Shown: positions 35,079-43,662, counted from the first letter of the stretch. The stretch is 64,000 nt of DNA from an uncultured Pseudoxanthomonas sp. (GCA_946479745.1 CAMLGZ010000005.1:62001-126000); one strand, 5' to 3'. Notes: generated by a model from the letters alone, not told the origin. Numbers and translations: made by a program.

Positions 35079-35738
35079 CTACCGCAATAGCTCCCGCATG
35101 TCGTCGATCACCCGCACCCCTTTGACCGCATGCGGATCGAAACCGCGCAGATAGCCGTAGGTCACCAGCGCCATCGGCATCTTCGCCGCCACCGCCGTCT
35201 CCACATCGGTGGCCGAATCGCCGACCATCAGGCACTGCGTAACCTGCAGTCCGAAATGATTCACCACGTGCAATAGCGGCACCGCACTGGGCTTGCGCTC
35301 GGGCAGGGTGTCGCCGCCGACGATGACTTCGAAATAGCCGCCCAAATCCAGCGCATCCAGCAGCGGACGCACGAAGCGCTCCGGCTTGTTGGTGCACACG
35401 GCCACGGCGACACCGCGCTCGCGCAGCGCCTGCAGGGTTTCGACCACGCCCGGATAGACCGTGGGATACAGCAGCAGGCATTCGGCGTAATGGACCATGA
35501 AGCCCGGCATCACCTGTTCCAGATCGATTTCCTTTCCGGCATGGGCAAAGGCGCTGGTCACCAGTGCGCGTGCGCCGTCGCCGATCCAGCCGCGGATCAC
35601 CGCCTCTTCGACGCGCGGCAATGACCAGTCCGTCAGGGTGCGGTTGACCGCCTCGGATATGTCTGAAGCGCTGTCGACCAGGGTGCCGTCCAGATCGAAG
35701 ACGACCAGCGAATAAGGAAAGTCCAATATCTTCTCCAT
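35079..35738 (-). CDS. gph: Phosphoglycolate phosphatase (HAD family)
   Basis: 219 residues. HAD motifs: VVFDLDGTLVDSA (nucleophile Asp), VCTNKP (second motif), RKPSAVPLL (Lys) and MVGDSATDVETA (metal). Removes 2-phosphoglycolate, for example from DNA repair. The cap domain lies between the first and second motifs. The family is broad, so other phosphoesters are possible. The upstream side is filled with REP units. Confidence 0.85.
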   Translation of the reverse strand: MEKILDFPYSLVVFDLDGTLVDSASDISEAVNRTLTDWSLPRVEEAVIRGWIGDGARALVTSAFAHAGKEIDLEQVMPGFMVHYAECLLLYPTVYPGVVETLQALRERGVAVAVCTNKPERFVRPLLDALDLGGYFEVIVGGDTLPERKPSAVPLLHVVNHFGLQVTQCLMVGDSATDVETAVAAKMPMALVTYGYLRGFDPHAVKGVRVIDDMRELLR

Positions 35739-35773
35739 GTGTAATCATTGATTCGGCAAAAAAATCTTATATC

Positions 35774-35932
35774 CCGTTCGTGGTGAGCCTGTCAGGAAAT
35801 CCGTTCGTGGTGAGCCTGTCAGGAAATCCGTTCGTGGTGAGCCTGTCGAACCACGCCCTTGGCGAAATATTCGATGCGCCTTCACTGGAAGACAGCGCGA
35901 AAAGCATGGTTCGACAGGCTCACTACGAACGG
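35774..35932. repeat. Tandem and inverted REP, TTCGTGGTGAGC family
   Basis: Three head-to-tail 27-base units (CCGTTCGTGGTGAGCCTGTC plus a seven-base link) lie at 35774-35847, and an inverted unit at 35908-35932 can pair with any of them. A related set is at 50159-50291. The region overlaps nothing coding and ends two bases before the dinB stop. Confidence 0.85.
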
Positions 35933-35933
35933 A

Positions 35934-37022
35934 TTATTGGGCTGGTGTATCACTTTCAGATTCTCCGAACAGCGAACCCTGCAGAATGGTTTCTTCCCGC
36001 TCGCGGAAGCCACCCAGCCTCACACCGACCAGACGGTACAAAGTGCCGTCCGGCTGTTCGACGCGATCGCAAAGCGAGAGCGCGATATCGGTGAGGATTT
36101 CCAGCGAACTGGGCGGTGTTTCCGGAGTGAAGCTGCGGGTGAGAATGCGGAACCGGGAAGTCTTGAGCTTCAACACCACCGTGCGTCCCACGCGCTCTGT
36201 CTTGCGCGAAGCTTCCCAGGTTTTCACCGCCAGGCGGCGGATGGTGGGGGCGAGTTCTTGCAGCGGAATATCGTGCTCGAAGGTGTCTTCTGCCGAGATC
36301 GACTGCACCGGCTGATCCGGCTGCACCGGTCGTTCGTCGATGCCGCGCGCGCGCCGGTACAGCGAGGCGCCGAAACTTCCGAAGTGGCGCTGCAGTTCGT
36401 CCATCGGATACTCGCGCAGGTCGCCGACCAGCTCGATGCCCAGCGCGGAAAGTTTTCCCTGCATCACTTTGCCCACGCCCGGAATCTTGGCCACCGGCAG
36501 CGGCGCCAGGAAGGCTTCCACCTGCTGCGGACGGATCACGAACTGCCCGTCGGGTTTGCGCCAATCCGAGGCGATCTTGGCCAGAAACTTGTTGGGCGCG
36601 ATGCCGGCCGAGGCCGTGAGCGAAGTTTCCTCGCGAATCTGCCGGCGGATCTCCTCCGCAATGGCGGTGGCGCTGGGGAAATCGGTCTTGGGTTCGGTGA
36701 CGTCCAGATAGGCTTCGTCCAGCGACAGCGGCTCCACCAGATCGGTATGGCGCAGGAAAATATCGCGGATCTGCTTCGAAGCAGCCTTGTAGCGCACGAA
36801 ATCCGGCGGCACGAAGATCGCCTGCGGGCACAGGCGTTCGGCACGTACTGCCGGCATCGCCGAACGCACGCCGAACTTGCGCGCTTCGTACGAGGCCGCG
36901 CACACCACCGAACGCGCGCCGCGCCAGGCGACGACGACGGGCTTGCCGCGAAGCTCGGGATCGTCGCGTTGTTCGACCGACGCGTAGAAGGCGTCCATGT
37001 CGATGTGGAGGATCTTGCGCAC
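35934..37022 (-). CDS. dinB: DNA polymerase IV (Y family)
   Basis: 362 residues from the GTG at 37022. Catalytic carboxylates are in HIDMDAFYASVEQRD and SLDEAYLD. YRRARGIDER and the little-finger domain (VGRTVVLKLK) follow. Translesion synthesis opposite minor-groove adducts. An in-frame TTG ten codons upstream was not used. The tail SDTPAQ lacks a clear beta-clamp QL-type motif at the very end, but LQGSLFG earlier may serve. No LexA box was noticed. Confidence 0.93.
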   Translation of the reverse strand: MRKILHIDMDAFYASVEQRDDPELRGKPVVVAWRGARSVVCAASYEARKFGVRSAMPAVRAERLCPQAIFVPPDFVRYKAASKQIRDIFLRHTDLVEPLSLDEAYLDVTEPKTDFPSATAIAEEIRRQIREETSLTASAGIAPNKFLAKIASDWRKPDGQFVIRPQQVEAFLAPLPVAKIPGVGKVMQGKLSALGIELVGDLREYPMDELQRHFGSFGASLYRRARGIDERPVQPDQPVQSISAEDTFEHDIPLQELAPTIRRLAVKTWEASRKTERVGRTVVLKLKTSRFRILTRSFTPETPPSSLEILTDIALSLCDRVEQPDGTLYRLVGVRLGGFREREETILQGSLFGESESDTPAQ

Positions 37023-37077
37023 GTGCGCATTATGCCCGCGCGGCCAGAACAACCGAACTCGCGCGCAAACAATGAAT

Positions 37078-37105
37078 CGTCATCCCCGCGAAGGCGGGGA
37101 TGACG
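37078..37105. repeat. Hairpin CGTCATCCCCGC-GAAG
   Basis: CGTCATCCCCGC and GCGGGGATGACG pair around GAAG: a short member of the family at 26766-26839. Confidence 0.85.
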
Positions 37106-37156
37106 ACTTCAGGGTTTTGGTTTTGGGATTGGCTTGGCCTGTTTTTGCTCTTCCCT

Positions 37157-37388
37157 CCCCGTGAGGCGCGGCAAGCAGGTCGGGTAAACCCCGCAAGGGC
37201 GGCGCACAGGGATGTGCGCCGTTTCCGGAGGCGCAGGAGGCGCCTTACGGAAATTCCCGGCCTGCTTGCGGACCCCACGGCTTCATCGTGGGGCGCGCCG
37301 TTAGAGCCTGCCCCGTACTTGATACGGGGGTGTGTTTCTTTGGTTACTTTCTTTGCACAAGCAAAGAAAGTGACTCGCGCAACGCGCG
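37157..37388 (+). repeat. Covarying structured element, copy A
   Basis: About 230 bases that fold into a closing stem and a series of hairpins. Closing stem: 37171-37184 with 37256-37269 (14 pairs, one G-T). Inside it, GGCGCAC/GTGCGCC (37201-37220) and an AGGCGC/GCGCCT hairpin within TTTCCG/CGGAAA (37222-37253). After it, CCCCAC/GTGGGG (37273-37293, loop GGCTTCATC), ACTTTCTTTGC/GCAAAGAAAGT (37346-37371) and CGCGC/GCGCG (37376-37388). A CCCCGTA/TACGGGG hairpin at 37311-37329 is an insertion absent from the other copies. No protein-coding frame fits. Copies B and C are at 46433-46650 and 46200-46319. Confidence 0.85.
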
Positions 37389-37512
37389 GCTTTCAACAGC
37401 CGAACGGCTGGTCAACGCTCTTTCTTCGAAGCTAAAGCGAAGATCAAGAGCACCCCTCCTCAATCCTCCCCTGCGCTGCGCGCAAGGGAGGAGGCAACGG
37501 CAACGTCGCTGG

Positions 37513-37536
37513 GTCCCCGCCTTCGCGGGGATGACG
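37513..37536. repeat. Partial hairpin CCCCGCCTTCGCGGGG
   Basis: CCCCGC and GCGGGG pair around CTTC with a one-sided ATGACG tail: half of the CGTCATCCCCGC family, 14 bases before the dioxygenase stop. The rest of the 37023-37549 gap holds only copy A and the nearby hairpins. Confidence 0.7.
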
Positions 37537-37549
37537 ATCTGACGGATGG

Positions 37550-38665
37550 CTATCTACCGGTTGATGCTGACAAATCCGCATGCAACAGCCGATGGAACAG
37601 ATGCTCCCCCGCCTCCCGGCGGATCGACAGGCGTCCGGTGGAATAGGCGCGCGAGTTCAAGCCGCGTTGCACCGATTTGCAGATGGCCATGTCCTCGTCC
37701 TGGATGATATTGCCTACGTCGATGCTGGCGCGATTGCGTTCGGCTGCTGCCTCGGACACATCGGCGAAATAGAAATCGAAGATCACCTCGGTGCGGTTCA
37801 AGCCCAGCGGCAGCACCAGGTTCACGTCCATTTGTCCTTCGTACCAGTTGACCATGAAATTGGGATGCAGCCAGTAGTACAGCGCACGGTCGCCGCCGCG
37901 CACGGATGAGAAATCGGCGTGATCGCCGTCCTTCACCATCGGGCTGGACTGCAGGCAGTGATGCATGCCGTTCTCGATGGTGTAGTTCTTGAAATCGAGG
38001 ACGCTGTTGAGGCCCTTGTGCAGGTGCGGCACGTGGTAGCCGCCGTCCAGGTAGTTGTCGACGAACACTTTCCAGTTGCAATCGAAGTAGTAATGCCGGC
38101 GCTCGAACCAGTGCAGGTCCTGCAACCGCAAGGCCGCGAACTCTTCGATCAGTTGGGCCCCCAGGAATTCCTCAAGCCCCGGGCCCTCCGCATCCAGCCG
38201 CACGAACACCCAGTTCTCCCACACCGCAGTGGCCACCGGCGCCAGCCCGTGTGCGCTGCGGTCGAAGTGGCATTCGCTATTGAAGCTGGGCGTGCCCTTC
38301 AGCGCGCCTTCCAGGGTGTAGGTCCAGCCGTGATACGGGCAGCGCAGGTTCTTCGCGCAGCCCGCCGCTTCGGTCATCACCGCCGCGGCGTGATGACGGC
38401 AGACGTTGAAGAAGCCGCGCAGCACGCCGTCCTCGCCACGCACCACCAGGATGGGTTCGCCGGCGATTTCGCAGGTGACGTAATCGCCGGGGTTGCGCAC
38501 CTGATCCACGCGCCCGGCCATCTGCCAGGTGCGCGAGAAAGTGGTGTTGCGTTCCAGCGCCGCGATGCCCTGATCGGTGTACCAGGACGCCGGAATGGTA
38601 CTGGCCTCGGCCAGCGGCAAGGCGGGGTCGTACAGGGCAATCAGGTCTGCAACGCGCTGGGGCAT
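37550..38665 (-). CDS. Rieske oxygenase, ring-hydroxylating alpha-subunit family
   Basis: 371 residues. Rieske centre CRHHAAAV and CPYHGWTY; catalytic non-haem iron site DNYLDGGYHVPHLH (two His plus a later Asp). The length and the CxH-C..H layout fit the single-component choline/carnitine-monooxygenase-like branch of the family. The substrate cannot be read from sequence, and no reductase gene is adjacent. It is divergent from the aminotransferase gene, which shares the 295-base gap at 38666-38960; I see no feature in that gap. Confidence 0.88.
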   Translation of the reverse strand: MPQRVADLIALYDPALPLAEASTIPASWYTDQGIAALERNTTFSRTWQMAGRVDQVRNPGDYVTCEIAGEPILVVRGEDGVLRGFFNVCRHHAAAVMTEAAGCAKNLRCPYHGWTYTLEGALKGTPSFNSECHFDRSAHGLAPVATAVWENWVFVRLDAEGPGLEEFLGAQLIEEFAALRLQDLHWFERRHYYFDCNWKVFVDNYLDGGYHVPHLHKGLNSVLDFKNYTIENGMHHCLQSSPMVKDGDHADFSSVRGGDRALYYWLHPNFMVNWYEGQMDVNLVLPLGLNRTEVIFDFYFADVSEAAAERNRASIDVGNIIQDEDMAICKSVQRGLNSRAYSTGRLSIRREAGEHLFHRLLHADLSASTGR

Positions 38666-38960
38666 GTCGGACTACCGATGATGGCTGCCCCTACTGTAGC
38701 CGACCCGGACGCGTATCCAAGAGCATTCCGTCCCGTCGGAGTTGCAGATCCGATCACCCCAGTTCGCACGGCCGTCGCATTTGCGGCGGATACAGTCTCC
38801 GGCGGCGGCCCTGCCCGATGACAGGGATCGCTCAGTGCATCGTGTACGCAGTGGCATCGGCGTGCGCAAAGTGAGGGCCGCGAATCACCGCACTTCGACC
38901 CCGCCGACTAGGCCTGCACGGACCCAGCGGCTACCATCGGCCCGACATAGGAGACTGCGC

Positions 38961-39908
38961 ATGACCCAGGGCACCCAGCATTCGGCCGACGATCCACGCA
39001 ACGCCGATATCCTTATTTCCATCAACGGTACGCTCAAGCACCGCAGCGAGGCGATGGTGTCGGTGTTCGACAGCGGCTTCGTATTCGGCGACGGAGTGTG
39101 GGAAGGCTTCCGCGTGCTGGGCGGCCACCCGCTGTTCCTGGATGCGCATCTGGACCGGTTGTACGAAGGAGCCAAAGCGATTCTGCTGGACATCGGCTTG
39201 AGCCGCGAGCAACTGACCCGCGCCCTGTACGCCACGCTGGATGCCAACGGCATGCACGGCGATGGCGTACACGTGCGCCTGATGGTTACCCGCGGGGTCA
39301 AGAGCACGCCCTACCAGGACCCGCGCGTGACCGTGGGCCCGGCCACGGTGGTCATCATTCCCGAGTACAAGACCGCCTCCACCGACACCGCCGCACGCGG
39401 CCTGTCGCTGTACACGGTGCACGTGCGACGCGGCGCGCCGGACGTGCAGGACCCCAAGCTCAATTCGCACAGCAAGCTCAACTGCATCACCGCCTGCATC
39501 CAGGCCTACGGTGCCGGTGCGGATGAGGCGTTGATGCTGGATCCGCACGGTTTCGTCGCTACCTGCAACTCGACCCATTTCTTCATCGTGCGCAAGGGAG
39601 AGGTGTGGACTTCGACCGGCCAGTACTGTCTGGGCGGCATCACCCGCGCCAATGTCATCACGCTTTGCCGCGACAACGGCATTCCGGTGTTCGAGAAATC
39701 CTTCAGCCTCACCGATGTCTACGGCGCCGACGAAGCCTTCGTCACCGGTACGTTCGGCGGTGTGGTGCCGGTGCACACGGTCGATCATCGCAGCATCGGC
39801 AACGAAACGCATGGCGACGATGCGCGTGGACCGGTGGTGCAGCGGCTGCAGACGCTTTACCGCGCGTTCGCGGCGGCGGACGCGGCCCGCCGGGTGCGTC
39901 CGGCGTGA
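38961..39908 (+). CDS. PLP-dependent class IV aminotransferase
   Basis: 315 residues. The Lys that binds PLP is in LNSHSKLNCI; FGDGVWEGFRV, EALMLDPHGFVATCNSTHFF and GGITRANVI are fold-type IV signatures. Likely a branched-chain or D-amino-acid-type aminotransferase; specificity is not decidable. GGAGA lies nine bases before the ATG. Its stop overlaps the GTG of the next gene by four bases, so the pair forms a coupled unit. Confidence 0.88.
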   Translation: MTQGTQHSADDPRNADILISINGTLKHRSEAMVSVFDSGFVFGDGVWEGFRVLGGHPLFLDAHLDRLYEGAKAILLDIGLSREQLTRALYATLDANGMHGDGVHVRLMVTRGVKSTPYQDPRVTVGPATVVIIPEYKTASTDTAARGLSLYTVHVRRGAPDVQDPKLNSHSKLNCITACIQAYGAGADEALMLDPHGFVATCNSTHFFIVRKGEVWTSTGQYCLGGITRANVITLCRDNGIPVFEKSFSLTDVYGADEAFVTGTFGGVVPVHTVDHRSIGNETHGDDARGPVVQRLQTLYRAFAAADAARRVRPA

Positions 39909-40651
39909 GCACATCCGCCGCCCATGCGGTGCGGGTGGCGATGTGGTCGGGGCCGCGCAATATTTCCACGGCAATGATGCGGGCGTGGGAAAACCGCGGC
40001 GACTGCGCGGTCAGCGACGAACCACTCTATGCGCACTATCTGGATCACACCGGCCTGGACCATCCTGCGCGCGAGGAAGTGATCGCCGATGGCGACCCCG
40101 ATTGGCGGCGCGTGGTCGATTCGCTGCTGGGCCCGGCGCCCGGCGGCGCGGCGGTGTGGTACCAGAAGCACATGACCCACCATCTGTTGCCGCATATGGA
40201 TCACGCCTGGATCGCAGGGCTGCGCAATGTGCTGCTGATCCGCGACCCGCGCGAAGTAGTGGCGTCTTACGTCAAGTCGCGCGCAACGGTGACCGCCGAC
40301 GATACCGGCCTGCCGCAGCAGGTGGCGCTGTACGAAGAGCTGTGTGCGACCGGTTCGCCGCCGCCGATCCTGGATGCGGGGGATTTCCTGCGCGCACCGG
40401 AGCCGCATCTACGCGCGCTCTGCGATTGGCTGGGCATCGCCTTCACCGAGCGCATGCTGCACTGGCCCCCGGGCCCTCGCGACAGCGACGGCATCTGGGC
40501 GCCGCATTGGTACGCCCACGTATGGGAATCCACGGGTTTCGAAGCGCCTGTGGCGAAGGAAGTCAGCCTTTCGGGTGCGGCAGCAGCCGTTGCGGAGGAG
40601 TGCCGGCCGCATTTTGAGCGGCTGCATGCACTACGGATGCGCGTGGGGTGA
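39905..40651 (+). CDS. Sulfotransferase-like P-loop protein
   Basis: 248 residues. VAMWSGPRNISTAMMRA looks like the 5'-phosphosulfate (PAPS) binding loop, followed by LLIRDPREVVASYV, the 3'-phosphate site typical of sulfotransferases. The central KHMTHHL could be a substrate site. It starts inside the aminotransferase stop codon. The acceptor is unknown; an amino-acid-derived metabolite is plausible given the operon. Confidence 0.75.
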   Translation: MSTSAAHAVRVAMWSGPRNISTAMMRAWENRGDCAVSDEPLYAHYLDHTGLDHPAREEVIADGDPDWRRVVDSLLGPAPGGAAVWYQKHMTHHLLPHMDHAWIAGLRNVLLIRDPREVVASYVKSRATVTADDTGLPQQVALYEELCATGSPPPILDAGDFLRAPEPHLRALCDWLGIAFTERMLHWPPGPRDSDGIWAPHWYAHVWESTGFEAPVAKEVSLSGAAAAVAEECRPHFERLHALRMRVG

Positions 40652-40672
40652 TAGTGCGCGACCCGCGCACGG

Positions 40673-41098
40673 CTAACGCAACCCCTTCTTGGGACGCTCC
40701 ACAAACGCACCTGATTCTGCCGCCCGCAAAATGCGTCGGAACGTGGGGCACTGCATATGGCTGGGCGCGGAACAGGCGGCGGCGTGACGCAGGGCATCGC
40801 GCATGACGGTGAGGCGGCGGACCGTCCTTTCCAGTTCGTCGGCACGGGTGGCGAGCAACTTGCGATCGATGCTCGGCTGGCCGTCCGGGCCGACCATCGC
40901 TGCGATGTCGTCCAGGGATAGGCCGGCCGCGCGTCCCATCGAAATCAGCGCCAGCCGTTCCAGCACGTTGGCGTTGAACTGGCGGCGCAGACCGTGCCTG
41001 CCGATGGAGGCGATCAGTCCCTTTTCCTCGTAGAAACGCAAGGTCGAAGCCGGCACCCCGGCGCTTTGGACGACTTCGGAGATATCCAGGCTCTTCAA
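40673..41098 (-). CDS. MerR-family transcriptional regulator
   Basis: 141 residues from TTG at 41098. MerR winged helix: LDISEVVQSAGVPASTLRFY, EEKGLIASIGRHGLRRQF, followed by GLSLDDIAAMV and a helical dimerisation arm. The C-terminal CSAPSHMQCPTF offers two cysteines and a His but not the four-Cys SoxR cluster. The upstream open frame to 41476 reads through the divergent gene and is not real. Its promoter region contains a SoxS-like operator shared with the methyltransferase operon. Confidence 0.85.
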   Translation of the reverse strand: MKSLDISEVVQSAGVPASTLRFYEEKGLIASIGRHGLRRQFNANVLERLALISMGRAAGLSLDDIAAMVGPDGQPSIDRKLLATRADELERTVRRLTVMRDALRHAAACSAPSHMQCPTFRRILRAAESGAFVERPKKGLR

Positions 41099-41102
41099 CC
41101 GC

Positions 41103-41133
41103 TTGACCTCAAGTTGACTTGAAGTTGCACAGT
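41103..41133 (+). promoter_or_regulatory. MerR-type promoter with 19-bp spacer
   Basis: TTGACC (-35) at 41103-41108 and a -10-like CACAGT at 41128-41133 are 19 bases apart, the long spacing that MerR proteins correct by twisting DNA. The spacer is the dyad CCTCAAGTTGACTTGAAG (41107-41124), matching the SoxR site CCTCAAGTTAACTTGAGG at 16 of 18 positions. Confidence 0.7.
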
Positions 41134-41160
41134 GCCGCTTTGGCAACGGGAAGGCAACCG

Positions 41161-42030
41161 ATGGACAAGCAAACCAAAGCGCCGGCACAGCCCGGCGTGG
41201 ATCAGAAAACGCTCTGGAACGGTCCGGCCGGGCGCGCATGGGTGGAGAACCAGCGACTACTGGACCAGCTGTTCGCGCCGTTCGAAACCTTGCTGGCGGG
41301 CGACGATGTGTTGGGCACGGCCACCTGCGTGCTGGACGTGGGCTGCGGCACCGGCGCCACCACCCTTGCCCTGGCGCGACGGCTTGGCGCGCGGGGTGCC
41401 TGCGTGGGCGTCGACCTTTCGGAACCCATGATCGCCATGGCGCGGACGCGCGCGGAACAGGAACGGGCCGGCGCACGCTTCTTCGCTGCTGATGCGCAAA
41501 CCCATGCTTTCGAACACGCGGATTTCGACCTGATCGTTTCGCGCTTCGGCGTGATGTTCTTCGATGACCCGGAGCAGGCCTTCGCCAACTTGCGCCGTTC
41601 CGCGCGCGAAGACGCGCGGCTGAACTTCATCGCATGGCGCAGCGCGTCGGAGAATCCCTTCATGACCACTGCCGAAGGCGCCGCCGCGCCGCTGCTGCCC
41701 CACCTGCCCGCGCGGCAACCGGGCGCGCCTGGGCAGTTCGCATTCGCCGACCCGGAGCGCGTGCGCGCCCTACTGGCGGAAAGCGGCTGGTCGGACATCG
41801 AGGTTCAACCGATCGATGTGGCCTGCGCCATGCCGGAAAACGATCTGGTCCCCTACCTGTCCTGGCTGGGACCGGTGGGCCTGCTGCTGCAGGAAGCGGA
41901 CGAACCCACGCGGGCGCGGGTCGTCGATACGCTGCGTGCCGCGTTTGCGCCCTACATGCACGGCGGTGAGGTCCGCTTCGATGCCGCTTGCTGGCAGGTT
42001 TCCGCACGCGCGCAAGGAGGTACGCAATGA
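41161..42030 (+). CDS. Class I SAM-dependent methyltransferase
   Basis: 289 residues. SAM-binding glycine loop VLDVGCGTGATTLALARR (motif I), VGVDLSEPMI (motif II) and FDLIVSRFGVMFFDD (motif IV). Residues up to 45 are polar and variable. The substrate is not identifiable. The ATG at 41161 follows GGGAAGG and lies just downstream of the MerR-type promoter. The stop overlaps the DUF2938 ATG. Confidence 0.85.
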   Translation: MDKQTKAPAQPGVDQKTLWNGPAGRAWVENQRLLDQLFAPFETLLAGDDVLGTATCVLDVGCGTGATTLALARRLGARGACVGVDLSEPMIAMARTRAEQERAGARFFAADAQTHAFEHADFDLIVSRFGVMFFDDPEQAFANLRRSAREDARLNFIAWRSASENPFMTTAEGAAAPLLPHLPARQPGAPGQFAFADPERVRALLAESGWSDIEVQPIDVACAMPENDLVPYLSWLGPVGLLLQEADEPTRARVVDTLRAAFAPYMHGGEVRFDAACWQVSARAQGGTQ

Positions 42031-42542
42031 ACGGGAAGCTGGACATTGTTTGGTATGCCATTGCGATCGGCGTGGGCGCAACGCTGGTCATGGACCTGTG
42101 GATGTCGATCCGAAAGCGGTTGTTCGGCATTCCAGCGCTGGACTACGCCCTGGTGGGCCGCTGGTTCGCCTATCTGGCGCGCGGCAAGTTCCGCCACACC
42201 CCGATCGCGGCATCGCTACCGGTGGCTGGCGAACGTGCGATCGGATTGCTGGCGCATCACCTGAGCGGGATTGTTTTTGCGGGTATCCTGCTCGCCGTGT
42301 TTGGCGTCCATTGGATCGATCAGCCGATGCTGGTTCCTGCGCTGATCGTCGGCATCGGCAGCGTGGCCGCGCCGTTCCTGCTGATGCAGCCCGGCATGGG
42401 CATGGGCCTGGCCGCTCGTCTTGCGCCGCGACCCGTGTTCGCGCGCCTCAACAGCCTGGTTACGCATGCGGTATTCGGCGTTGGCCTGTATGCGGCTGGC
42501 TGGATGATGAAAGCGGTGGGCGGGCAGCTGCAGGACTTTTAA
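42027..42542 (+). CDS. DUF2938 family membrane protein
   Basis: 171 residues, four membrane segments, with GVGATLVMDLWMSIRKR and PALDYALVGRWFAYLARGKF as family marks. The function is unknown. A perfect AAGGAGGT site and the four-base overlap with the methyltransferase stop show tight coupling. A hairpin repeat follows. Confidence 0.82.
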   Translation: MNGKLDIVWYAIAIGVGATLVMDLWMSIRKRLFGIPALDYALVGRWFAYLARGKFRHTPIAASLPVAGERAIGLLAHHLSGIVFAGILLAVFGVHWIDQPMLVPALIVGIGSVAAPFLLMQPGMGMGLAARLAPRPVFARLNSLVTHAVFGVGLYAAGWMMKAVGGQLQDF

Positions 42543-42589
42543 GAGCCTGTCCGCGATCACTCAAATTATCCGTGAAACTGGAAAATAGG

Positions 42590-42621
42590 CTCGTCGTCCC
42601 CGCGAAGGCGGGGACGACGAG
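42590..42621. repeat. Perfect hairpin CTCGTCGTCCCCGC-GAAG
   Basis: CTCGTCGTCCCCGC and GCGGGGACGACGAG pair perfectly around GAAG. It lies between the convergent DUF2938 and mddA genes; relatives are at 37078 and 37513. Confidence 0.85.
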
Positions 42622-42733
42622 TCATTTCTTCATATCTTCCGCAGATAAAATATGACGTCTTCCAGCAGGTCGCGAGCAGGGTCTAAGCGTTAATGTTCGG
42701 CGAGTGGCGGGCGGGAGCCCACCCTATGGAATC

Positions 42734-43504
42734 TCAACCCGCCGACCGCCGCGCGTCCACGCTCAGGTCCCCGCTTTCCCGTCGCTTGGTACCGGGCACC
42801 AGCATCGGCACCCGCTTGCGATACTCGCTGTACTCCGGCAACGCGGCAACCAGGTCGCGTTCCTCGAACTGGATGGCGATCAGGATGTAGGCGGTGGTCA
42901 TCAGTGCGAACAACAGGTGGGTGACGGTCATGGTGGGCGTGGCCCAGAAGATGACCAGCCACCCCACATACAAGGGATGGCGCACCCAGCGGTACAGAGT
43001 AGGCGTCCTGAACGGCAGGTGGGCGTATGGCCGTCCACGGAACTGCAGCCATACTTGGCGCAGTCCGAACAGATCGAAATGGTTGAGCAGGAAGGTGGTG
43101 TACAGCAGCAAGGCCCAGCCGAACGCGTAGGCCGCGTACAAAGCGACGCGTGCGGCCTCGTTCTCCACGCTCCACACCACCCCGCCGATAGGACGCCACA
43201 GCCAGAACAGCAGGATCAGCGCCAGGCTGGACAGCAATGTGTAGGTACTACGCTCGGCGGATTCGGGAATGACCCTGGTCCACATGCGCTTGAACGCTGG
43301 CCGCGCCATCACGCTGTGCTGCAGCGCGAACAGGGCCAGCAGGCCCAGGTCGATCAGAACGGCGGTGGCGACGCTGGTTTCCCGCGTCGAATCCATGGCC
43401 TTGGGCACCCACAGGTTGCCGATGAATCCGATGGCGTACAGGAAAGTGGCGAAGAACACGGCATAGCAAATCACGCCATAAAGCAGGATCAGGGAACGTT
43501 TCAT
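42734..43504 (-). CDS. mddA: Methanethiol S-methyltransferase MddA
   Basis: 256 residues, five or six membrane helices of the NnrU/isoprenylcysteine-methyltransferase type. Family features: YGVICYAVFFATFLYAIGFIGNLWVPK at the start, FALQHSVMARPAFKRMW, RHPLYVGWLVIFWATP and QFEERDLV. MddA methylates methanethiol to dimethyl sulfide with SAM. The ATG at 43504 is the point where family similarity begins; upstream frame to 43711 runs into the next gene's promoter. Confidence 0.85.
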   Translation of the reverse strand: MKRSLILLYGVICYAVFFATFLYAIGFIGNLWVPKAMDSTRETSVATAVLIDLGLLALFALQHSVMARPAFKRMWTRVIPESAERSTYTLLSSLALILLFWLWRPIGGVVWSVENEAARVALYAAYAFGWALLLYTTFLLNHFDLFGLRQVWLQFRGRPYAHLPFRTPTLYRWVRHPLYVGWLVIFWATPTMTVTHLLFALMTTAYILIAIQFEERDLVAALPEYSEYRKRVPMLVPGTKRRESGDLSVDARRSAG

Positions 43505-43606
43505 CGGCGGCCTCGATGCGATGGCGACAAACGTGCCCCCACCCAGACACGCGCGACGGAAAGTAGAGGCCCCAGCATCGTCCATGCGGCGTACGCGCGG
43601 CAGGGG

Positions 43607-43662
43607 AACAATGTCCCGACATGCGCCTCTTTTGCGTATTCGAAGGATGAACAATGTCCCGG
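43607..43662. promoter_or_regulatory. Direct repeat GAACAATGTCCCG upstream of the hydrolase-LuxR gene
   Basis: Two identical 13-base copies (43607-43619 and 43650-43662) are spaced 43 bases, about four helical turns. The second ends 36 bases before the ATG. This is the pattern of a protein-binding pair, and an autoregulator is the obvious candidate. Confidence 0.5.

Noticed and set aside
35774..35847. CRISPR-like tandem repeats
   Set aside because: Only three 27-base units with no variable spacers; they match the dispersed REP family instead.
40673..41098. Calling the MerR protein SoxR
   Set aside because: It has only two cysteines in the C-terminal arm instead of the CX2CXCX5C cluster, although the DNA site is SoxS-like.
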